Source: Methylobacterium persicinum (GTDB taxonomy: Bacteria > Pseudomonadota > Alphaproteobacteria > Rhizobiales > Beijerinckiaceae). From it: DNA of 64,000 nt. Shown one piece after another: positions 58,288-64,000 of this stretch. The stretch spans positions 99,873 to 163,872 of the forward strand of contig NZ_BPQX01000054.1 of NCBI RefSeq assembly GCF_022179525.1. The letters run 5' to 3'. Under the pieces are notes generated by a model, which saw only the letters and a program-made list of their open reading frames with translations, was not told where the DNA came from and made no database searches. Position 1 is the stretch's first letter, and the number at the start of each line of letters is the position of its first letter. A program made the translations under genes and the position numbers.

Positions 58288-58930
58288 CGGGATCGGATCG
58301 GGCCTGCTCGTCACGAGGCTCCCCCTCCCCTTCGCTGCCGCCGGAACCGAGATCGTCGAGGAGCCGCTTGAGGCCGCCCAGATCCCGGAGAACCTTCGCC
58401 GAATCGAATCCCGCCGGCGGCATCCCGCAGAGCGCCGCGTCGAGCGCTTCGATCTGCCGCCCGATATGGGCGCGCAGCCGCGCCCGCAGCGTCCGCACAT
58501 CCGCGACGCGCTGCTCCACCCCTGGGCCTGGGCCGAAACCTTCCGGCACCCCTCCCTCCGTCCCGGCTGGCATGCGGGCCGCCCGCTCCGGGCCGGCGTG
58601 GCCGAAGGTGGCGAGCAGGACAGGCGCCGCCGCCCGGGAGAACCCGGCGGTTTCGGAGACGTCGGCCGGGTCGATCTCCGCCACGCTCAGGATCCTGGCC
58701 GCGGCCTCGCGGCGGCCCTTGGGCCAGGCGGCCAGGGTACTCGGCCGCGGGCAGGGCGGACGCACGCCCGTGCGGGCGTTCCATCCCTCCACGGTCTGCC
58801 GGGAGACGCCGATCCGCCGCGCGATCGCGTCGATGGACAGGTTCGGATCCTGAAGGAGGGTTTGCGCCAGGGCGCGCACCTCTTGTGCCTGGGCGCGCCT
58901 TTCGGCCGGCCGGCCAGCTTTGCGGTGCAT
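58190..58930 (-). CDS. GTA small terminase-like protein (g1)
   Basis: A 246-residue protein with an N-terminal helix-turn-helix (LSIDAIARRIGVSRQTVEGW, about residues 30-50) and a long helical C-half (RTLRARLRAHIGRQIEALDA) that could form the oligomer. Sequence and position at the head of the cluster match GTA g1. ATG 58930 (MHRKAGRP) is preferred over a GTG at 58945. It overlaps the large terminase start by about 90 bases, unusual against the 4-base junctions downstream. Confidence 0.8.
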   Translation of the reverse strand: MHRKAGRPAERRAQAQEVRALAQTLLQDPNLSIDAIARRIGVSRQTVEGWNARTGVRPPCPRPSTLAAWPKGRREAAARILSVAEIDPADVSETAGFSRAAAPVLLATFGHAGPERAARMPAGTEGGVPEGFGPGPGVEQRVADVRTLRARLRAHIGRQIEALDAALCGMPPAGFDSAKVLRDLGGLKRLLDDLGSGGSEGEGEPRDEQARSDPDAVDADLERVRAEIARRFDRFDAGGAAGRVPG

Positions 58931-59139
58931 CGGCCGCCCCCACACTTCTTGAGCGTGCGTTTCTTCTACCGAACCACCGTCGCGCAGTCAATGATAAAAA
59001 TCATATCGTTAGTTTTTTTTCTTACGACACCTGCCGTGGCCTCATGTCCGGTGTGCGGAGCCGGAACGGCGCCACCCGCGGCACGTTGACCGGCGCGTTC
59101 CCTTCGGCCACCGATCCCGATAGCGCATATGAGTAGAGC
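58931..59139. promoter_or_regulatory. Region upstream of the GTA operon and PAS kinase
   Basis: Divergent 209-base gap between g1 (minus) and the PAS kinase (plus). It is the most AT-rich spot of this stretch: a perfect ATGAT-AAAA-ATCAT dyad at 58989-59002 and a run of eight T at about 59012-59019. The main GTA promoter and any control site should lie here (inference). Confidence 0.5.
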
Positions 59140-60204
59140 ATGGGCGAACACCCATCATCGGCTGGAAGGAGTGGATCTGAGGTGTCGGACGAGGCGGGCG
59201 CAGCGGCCCTGAGCGACACCTTCCGCCGGTTTGCGGACGTGGTTCCCCTCATGCTGTGGCGGTCGGACCAGCACGGTCACGCCGTCCATCACAACGAGTG
59301 CTGGCTGGAATTCACCGGGCGCAGCCTGGCGGAGGAGCTCGGCCAGGGCTGGCGGAAGGGCCTCCACCCGGAAGACTTCGATCGTCACGCCCGGATCGTC
59401 GCCAAGGCCCTCGAAGCCCGCGAGCCGTTCACCGTGGAATTCCGGCTCCGCCGCCACGACGGGGTGTATCGCTGGCTGCTCGACACGGCCCGCCCCCTGG
59501 TCGAGGAAGGTGAGTTCCTCGGCTATCTCGGTTCCTGCTTCGATATCACCGACAGGAAGCATGCCGAGGAGCACATCGAACATGCCCTCGCCGAGAAGGA
59601 GGCGCTGCTCGCGGAAGTCTACCACCGGGTGCGCAACAACCTTCAGGTGATGGTGAGCCTGATCGGCCTCTACGGCCGCGCCGCCCCCGATGCCTGCCGC
59701 GGCAGCTTCGAAGCCCTGGGGCAGCGGGTTCGGGCGATCGCCCTGGTGCAGCAGCACCTCCATGAGGCGCCGCACATCGCCTCCATCGACCTGCGCGACT
59801 ACCTTCGCCGCCTCGCCTCCGGCCTCGGTCAGCTTCGCCGGGCCGGCCGCATCGGCGTGCAGGTGAACGGGACAGGCAACGGCCTCGTCGAGCCCCGCAC
59901 CGCCAATGCTCTGGGCATGATCGTCGCAGAGATCGTGGCGGAATGCCTCGATGCCACCGCCGAGACGGTCGCCTGCTCCATCGCCATCACCATCGAGGCG
60001 CCCGCCGACGAGCCGATCACCGTGGCGGTCGTCTCCAATGTCACCGACGTGGCGGAGCCGAACCGTCCGAACGTGCCCAAGCTCGGGCCGCGCCTTATCG
60101 CGGCCTATGCCGCCCAGGCCGAAATCGTGGCGTCCGGCGAGGCGACGCCCACGGACCCGCTCCTCCTGCGGCTCCCCCAACCCCGCGCCGGAAGCGACGC
60201 GTGA
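59140..60204 (+). CDS. PAS-domain HWE/HisKA_2 histidine kinase with eroded ATPase domain
   Basis: A 354-residue cytosolic protein. PAS at about 25-140 (PLMLWRSDQHGHAVHHNECW, PEDFDRHARIV, GYLGSCFDITDRKHAE). The HisKA_2 dimerisation helix with phospho-His162 in AEVYHRVRNNLQVM is well conserved. The following ATPase domain is degenerate: where kinases have ELVTNALKHA it reads EIVAECLDATAETV (264-277), so the catalytic Asn is lost; no DNGxG box exists and only KLGPRLIAAYAAQ recalls the G2 box. It is probably an inactive or scaffolding kinase or phosphotransferase. Upstream of sufE by 66 bases. Confidence 0.83.
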   Translation: MGEHPSSAGRSGSEVSDEAGAAALSDTFRRFADVVPLMLWRSDQHGHAVHHNECWLEFTGRSLAEELGQGWRKGLHPEDFDRHARIVAKALEAREPFTVEFRLRRHDGVYRWLLDTARPLVEEGEFLGYLGSCFDITDRKHAEEHIEHALAEKEALLAEVYHRVRNNLQVMVSLIGLYGRAAPDACRGSFEALGQRVRAIALVQQHLHEAPHIASIDLRDYLRRLASGLGQLRRAGRIGVQVNGTGNGLVEPRTANALGMIVAEIVAECLDATAETVACSIAITIEAPADEPITVAVVSNVTDVAEPNRPNVPKLGPRLIAAYAAQAEIVASGEATPTDPLLLRLPQPRAGSDA

Positions 60205-60270
60205 CGGGGGCCACACGCCACCCCTGCCCGCCTGACCCGTCGGGGCGGGCCCCCTCCGGACCGTCCGAGC

Positions 60271-60693
60271 ATGCTGCCGCCGATCAACACCATCATCGAG
60301 AACTTTGAGATCGTCGAGGACGAGCACATGCGGCTCGAATACCTCATCGAACTCGGTCGCGCCCTGCCGCCACTGCCGGAGAACCTGCGGACCGACGCCA
60401 ACCGCATCCACGGCTGCGAAAGCCAAGTCTGGATCGATATCGCCGTCGAAGAGGCAGACGGAACGAAGCGGCTCGCCCTCCAGGGCTTCAGCGATTCGTT
60501 CATCGTCCGCGGTTTCGTGGCCCTGATGATCGCGCTCTACAACGGCAAGACGCCCCGGGAGGCGGCCGAAATCGACGGGCTGGACCTGTTCCGGCAACTG
60601 CATTTCGGCGGGCACGTGACGTCGAAACGCTCGAACGGCGTCCGCTCCATGGTCGACCGCATCCATCACGACGCCGTGCGCCTCGCCGCCTGA
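60271..60693 (+). CDS. sufE: Cysteine desulphuration protein SufE
   Basis: A 140-residue sulphur acceptor that takes persulphide from SufS for Fe-S cluster assembly. Active Cys49 sits in RIHGCESQVW, the invariant SufE motif, followed by GFVALMIALYNGKTP and LDLFRQLHFGGHVTSKRSNG. It is away from other suf genes, as is common in alphaproteobacteria. Confidence 0.95.
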   Translation: MLPPINTIIENFEIVEDEHMRLEYLIELGRALPPLPENLRTDANRIHGCESQVWIDIAVEEADGTKRLALQGFSDSFIVRGFVALMIALYNGKTPREAAEIDGLDLFRQLHFGGHVTSKRSNGVRSMVDRIHHDAVRLAA

Positions 60694-60723
60694 GAGAACA
60701 GCGGTCCGTCCCCGCCAGCGGAG

Positions 60724-60746
60724 ACGGTCCGGACAGGCGGGACCGT
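60724..60746. terminator. Hairpin between convergent sufE and DUF6456 genes
   Basis: ACGGTCC and GGACCGT arms with a nine-base loop in the 72-base gap between converging stops. No T-run; a weak bidirectional terminator is possible. Confidence 0.4.
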
Positions 60747-60765
60747 CCGACGACGTGCCCCGTGG

Positions 60766-61683
60766 TCAGGCCCGTTCCCGCCAGAGGCGCAGGCGTGTCC
60801 GTTCGGGGCCGACCGCCTCGCGCTCGAGGCCGTAATGCTCCGCGAGCCGGGCCAGGGCGATCCGGGCGACGACCTTGGCCGAACGCGCCGGCCAGCGGCG
60901 CTCCGTTTCGATCCGCTCCAGGCCCTTGAGGAAGCCGCATAGGTCGAGGAGCAGGTCCGACAGGTCGGTGCCCACCGCCTTCAACGCCGCACGCACCCGC
61001 TGACGGGCCGCCACCGCCGTGTCGGAGGCGCCGGCCGGGTCCCTGGCGCCGCCGCCGTCCACCCGCTGCTGCGACCAGTCCATTCCCATCTTCGGCAGCA
61101 TCAGGGCCTGGGCGATGTCCCGGCGGAGGCGCTCCCCGGCCTCGTACTCCACCGGGTCGATCATCGCCCGCCCGTCCCGGTCCCGGCGGCGAGCCATCCA
61201 GGCCAGGGGGCTCTCCCCGGCATCGCGCAGGGGCGGCTCGCCCTGACCCCGTCCCCGCACGGTCTCGAGATGCTGCGCCCGGAAGGGATCGACATCCCCT
61301 CCCTGCTCCCGGCGCAACCGGGCGAGGCCTGCCGTGGCGATGACCATACGCCCATCCCCCTCCGCGACGACGAGGTCGGCCGCCAGAAGTTCATCCCCGG
61401 CCTTGAGGGAATAACGCCCCCCGGCGACGGAGACGTCCGCTGCGCGCCGGCGGACGATCAGCTCCTCGCCGTCGAACGGATCCCGCCGGGCATCCGAGCC
61501 GGGGGCGGCGAGGACGGCCATCAGCCTGAACGCCTCGGAGGTGAGAACCGGGCCTGCGCTTCGCTCCGGGACAGCCTGGCGCCGGGGCATCGCTCGTCCG
61601 GCCGTGCCGCGATCGATGGCCCGCCCGGCACTCGTGCCACGCCGCGACCGCTGGAAGACCGGTTTATCCGCTTGCATGTTCAT
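60766..61683 (-). CDS. DUF6456 domain-containing protein (predicted DNA-binding)
   Basis: A 305-residue protein. The C-terminal DUF6456 region (about 155-295) includes ESPLAWMARRRDRDGRAMID and GERLRRDIAQALMLPKMGMD, then LLLDLCGFLKGLERIETERRW; the middle part has a winged-helix look. Such proteins occur beside sufE and mucR in Hyphomicrobiales. The N-terminal 45 residues are basic. Role unproven; a regulatory function is inferred from the fold. Confidence 0.75.
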   Translation of the reverse strand: MNMQADKPVFQRSRRGTSAGRAIDRGTAGRAMPRRQAVPERSAGPVLTSEAFRLMAVLAAPGSDARRDPFDGEELIVRRRAADVSVAGGRYSLKAGDELLAADLVVAEGDGRMVIATAGLARLRREQGGDVDPFRAQHLETVRGRGQGEPPLRDAGESPLAWMARRRDRDGRAMIDPVEYEAGERLRRDIAQALMLPKMGMDWSQQRVDGGGARDPAGASDTAVAARQRVRAALKAVGTDLSDLLLDLCGFLKGLERIETERRWPARSAKVVARIALARLAEHYGLEREAVGPERTRLRLWRERA

Positions 61684-61787
61684 GATTTGTTCCAGGCTTG
61701 CTGCGCAGTGACTCGCCCGGAAGAGAGGTAACAGAAAATAATCTTATGTCAAGAAATTAGGCCTGATCTGTCCACAGCCGCCTGGGC

Positions 61788-61997
61788 TCACCGGGCCGGA
61801 CGGGTCGGCGGCTTGCGGAGAACTTCGACGATCTCCTCTTCACCCTTGCCCCGCACCTCGTATCCCATGGCCTCGAACCGGTCGGTCAGCGGTCCGCTCG
61901 TCGCGGCCGAACGCGCGGCCCATTCGGCCAGGAGACCGTTGACCTTTTCCAGGTCGTCGGCCGGATGATCCTCTTCGGTGTCGGGATGTCGCGACAT
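61788..61997 (-). CDS. Small conserved hypothetical protein, 69 residues
   Basis: Acidic N-terminus (MSRHPDTEEDHPADDLEKVN), a helical centre (LLAEWAARSAATSG) and MGYEVRGKGEEEIVEVLRKP. The start is behind CGAGGAGG. It stands alone between DUF6456 and mucR on the same strand. No family recognised. Confidence 0.6.
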   Translation of the reverse strand: MSRHPDTEEDHPADDLEKVNGLLAEWAARSAATSGPLTDRFEAMGYEVRGKGEEEIVEVLRKPPTRPAR

Positions 61998-62099
61998 CGA
62001 ACCTCCTCGGGACGAGCCGGCGCCTCGGGCGGCGCCGGTCGGTCGAGGTCCTAACGCGGCACCGGGCGATGCGGTGCCGCGCCGTCATTCAACTCTTCC

Positions 62100-62141
62100 G
62101 GCGCCCCACCGCCCCTGCCCCAGCCGGGGCGGTGGGGCGCC
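62100..62141. terminator. 16-base-pair hairpin downstream of mucR
   Basis: Perfect arms GGCGCCCCACCGCCCC and GGGGCGGTGGGGCGCC with a ten-base loop, ending 7 bases beyond the mucR stop (minus strand). No T-run on either side, so termination may depend on Rho, or the stem may protect the 3' end of the mRNA. Confidence 0.65.
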
Positions 62142-62147
62142 GTCGGA

Positions 62148-62579
62148 TCAGGCCGCCTGCCCGAACGTGTCGCGCGGCTGGCCCAGGCCGATGGCCTTCG
62201 CTAGGTTCGAGCGGGCCTGGGCATAGTTCGGGGCCACCATCGGATAATCCGGCGGCAGGCCCCACTTTGCCCGATACTGCTCGGGGCTCATGTTGTACTT
62301 GGCGCGCAGATGGCGCTTCAGGGATTTGAAGCTCCGCCCATCTTCCAGGCAGATGATGAACTCGTCCGTCACCGATTTCTTGACCGGCACGGCGGGTTCG
62401 GGCGGCGCCGCCGTCTCCTTCACCACGATCTTCCCGGTCGCGACGCCGACCAGGGCCCGGTTGATGGATTCGATGAGCGGAACCAGCTCCTCGGAAGGAA
62501 GCGGCTTGTTCCCGACGTAAGACGTCGCGATCCTCACCGCCATCTCCACGCGCCCCAGCGCGACCTGATATCTTTCCAT
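62148..62579 (-). CDS. MucR/Ros family transcriptional regulator
   Basis: A 143-residue zinc-finger-like global regulator of surface polysaccharide, motility and symbiosis or virulence genes in alphaproteobacteria. The N-terminal oligomerisation region is MERYQVALGRVEMAVRIATS. The DNA-binding finger reads ICLEDGRSFKSLKRHLRAKY then NMSPEQYRAKWGLPPDYPMV. The second zinc Cys is Asp (CLED instead of CxxC), a variant common in MucR. ATG 62579 begins the conserved N-terminus. MucR usually represses its own promoter at AT-rich T-tract sites. Confidence 0.9.
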   Translation of the reverse strand: MERYQVALGRVEMAVRIATSYVGNKPLPSEELVPLIESINRALVGVATGKIVVKETAAPPEPAVPVKKSVTDEFIICLEDGRSFKSLKRHLRAKYNMSPEQYRAKWGLPPDYPMVAPNYAQARSNLAKAIGLGQPRDTFGQAA

Positions 62580-62933
62580 GATCAATCCCCCATCTTTCAG
62601 TCCGTTCGACCCATATTGTTCTTCGTTCGCGTGCTTTTTTCTTGCACGTTCAATCCTGGCAAAGCTCCCCCCGCTCACGGCGCCCGACATCTGCGCGAAG
62701 CGACTTCGGATTCCTGTCGGCACGACACAACGATAGGACTTATGATATTGACACCCGGTCCGCAAGTCTCGATCTTAGTGAAATCGCCGGATTGTCTTCT
62801 TTCATAGAATATCTCTAAGCGTACATTAAAGCATCTATAGTGGAATATTTCTCGTCAATACGATCATGAGTTGCTTTAGCGCCCGATTGAGGGGCGGCTT
62901 GCTTCCGCCCCGCGCACGCGTCACACCCGGCCG
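62580..62933. promoter_or_regulatory. 354-base divergent region of mucR and ptrB
   Basis: Noticeably AT-rich compared with the rest of the window, especially 62735-62880. It contains CGTGC-N9-GCACG around a T6 run at 62630-62648, close to the mucR start and a plausible MucR autoregulatory site, and TTGACA at 62748 as a possible -35 for the rightward gene. No ORF is credible. Confidence 0.5.
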
Positions 62934-64000
62934 ATGCAAACCGAGACGGAGCTGGCCCAGATGCTGAAGGGAAAGGGCGGGGAAGCCCCCGTCGCCGAGA
63001 TCCGCCCGTCGCACGTCACCGTCCACGGGCGGACGCTCGTCGATGACTATGCGTGGTTGAAGGCCGCGAACTGGCAGGCCGTGCTGAAGGACCCGGCGGC
63101 CCTGCCGGAGGACATCGCAGCCTATCTGCGCGCCGAGAACGCCTTCACCGATGCGGCGCTAGCCGGCACAGCGGACCAGCGCAAGCGCCTCGTCGGGGAG
63201 ATGCGGGGCCGGATCCGTGAGGACGACAGCGGCGTCCCCGAGCCGGACGGTCCCTTCGCCTACTACACCCGCCACCGGGACGGAGGGCAGCACCCCCTCG
63301 TCTGCCGCCGGCCGACGGGTCCGGAGGCGCCGCTCGGCCGCGAAGGCGAGGAAACCATCCTCATCGACGGGGACCGGGAGGGTGAGGGACTGCCGTTCTT
63401 CGAGATCGCCTCGGCCGCCCACTCGGACGATCACCGGCTGCTGGCCTGGGGGGCGGACACCAAGGGCTCCGAGCTGCACGCGATCCGGGTGCGCGACCTC
63501 GCCACGGGCGAGGATGCCGCCGACCTCATCGAGGCGACGTCCGGCGAGGCGGTGTGGACCGCGGACGGGAGCGGCTTCTGGTATGTCGCCCTCGACGCGA
63601 ACCACCGCCCCGCCCGGGTGATGTTCCACCGCCTCGGACAGCCGCAGGCGGCCGACGAGACGGTCTATATCGAGCCCGATGCAGGCTACTTCGTCCATAT
63701 CGGCGAGACGCAGTCGGGCCGTTTCCTGGCGGTGACGGCGAGCGACCACGAGACGTCGGAGGTGCGCCTCATCGACCGGTCGGCCCCCTCGGCGCCGGTG
63801 CTCCTCGTCCAGCCCCGCGAGCCGCTGCTGATCTACTCGGTCGACGACCACGGGGAGAGCCTGTTCATCCGCACCAACGCGGACGGGGCCGAAGACTTCA
63901 AGATCGTCACCGCGCCCCTGAGCAATCCCGGCCGGGAACACTGGCGCGATCTGGTGCCCCATCGTTCGGGGGTGATGATCCGCCACCTGCACGTGCTGGC
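62934..64000 (+). CDS. ptrB: Oligopeptidase B (prolyl oligopeptidase family; 3' end beyond window)
   Basis: The first 355 residues of an S9A serine peptidase cleaving short peptides after Arg/Lys. They contain the N-terminal PPxA-like region replaced by VAEIRPSHVTVHGRTLVDDY then AWLKAANW, and the beta-propeller motifs FAYYTRHRDGGQHPLVCRR, GEETILIDGDREGEG, AHSDDHRLLAWGADTKGSEL and FVHIGETQSGRFLAVTASDH. The catalytic Ser/Asp/His lie beyond the window end. ATG 62934 has no strong ribosome-binding site; ATG 62961 is an alternative. Confidence 0.88.
   Translation, partial: MQTETELAQMLKGKGGEAPVAEIRPSHVTVHGRTLVDDYAWLKAANWQAVLKDPAALPEDIAAYLRAENAFTDAALAGTADQRKRLVGEMRGRIREDDSGVPEPDGPFAYYTRHRDGGQHPLVCRRPTGPEAPLGREGEETILIDGDREGEGLPFFEIASAAHSDDHRLLAWGADTKGSELHAIRVRDLATGEDAADLIEATSGEAVWTADGSGFWYVALDANHRPARVMFHRLGQPQAADETVYIEPDAGYFVHIGETQSGRFLAVTASDHETSEVRLIDRSAPSAPVLLVQPREPLLIYSVDDHGESLFIRTNADGAEDFKIVTAPLSNPGREHWRDLVPHRSGVMIRHLHVL

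Noticed and set aside
38443-58930. Complete temperate prophage
   Set aside because: No integrase, repressor, replication genes or att-like direct repeats were seen, and gene order equals the RcGTA structural cluster; GTA or remnant is the better call.

Overview
The window is high-GC (about 70 percent) alphaproteobacterial chromosome. It is most likely from Methylobacterium or Methylorubrum, or a close relative in the Hyphomicrobiales. The evidence is a CbbR/QscR-type regulator next to a class I fructose-1,6-bisphosphatase, an NAD-linked molybdenum formate dehydrogenase operon of the FDH2/Fds type, an alphaproteobacterial cytochrome c maturation cluster (ccmI-ccmE-ccmF-ccmH), an rnr-DUF983-Nudix-MFS-rpmG block, a MucR regulator, and a gene-transfer-agent (GTA) structural cluster of the RcGTA type. 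I saw no rRNA, tRNA, CRISPR array, integrase or transposase. The genus is an inference from gene content.

Layout. 0-3 kb: the 5' part of fbp, divergent from a CbbR-like LysR gene followed by an FAD/NAD(P) reductase. 3-5.6 kb: a LysR gene divergent from a GST and a flavin-nucleotide-binding protein. 5.7-11.4 kb: a single-domain response regulator, an AI-2E family permease with a large soluble tail, an acyltransferase-3, a LOV-type hybrid histidine kinase and a small basic protein. 11.6-15.6 kb (minus): a YdiJ-type FAD/Fe-S dehydrogenase overlapping a ketopantoate-reductase-like gene. 16-21.4 kb: RNase R, DUF983, Nudix hydrolase, MFS transporter and ribosomal protein L33. 21.5-30 kb (minus): fdsG-B-A-D, an oxalate/formate-type MFS transporter and a LysR regulator, together a formate oxidation locus. 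30.2-38.4 kb (minus): a GST, ccmI-E-F-H, a PhoQ/PhoP-like two-component system and a PepSY protein.

38.4-58.9 kb (minus) is the GTA or defective-phage region. A lysis/holin-like cassette and a DUF2793 tail protein with a frameshift lie downstream of g15, and g15 back to g1 are recognisable in canonical order. The cluster is broken twice by plus-strand cargo: two trypsin-like proteases plus Dps between g6 and g5, and a small secreted protein with an orphan terminator between g3 and g2. 59-64 kb: a PAS/HWE histidine kinase with an eroded ATPase domain, SufE, a DUF6456 protein, a 69-residue protein, MucR and the 5' part of oligopeptidase B.

Most gene pairs in the GTA region overlap by 1 or 4 bases (ATGA or TGATG junctions), which implies translational coupling. 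Three intergenic regions carry a composite repeat: a long REP-like palindrome followed by a GCAATGACGG-type element. A related element reaches into the ccmH reading frame. Where a start differs from the longest possible ORF, it was chosen from family N-terminus, ribosome-binding site and overlap with the upstream gene.
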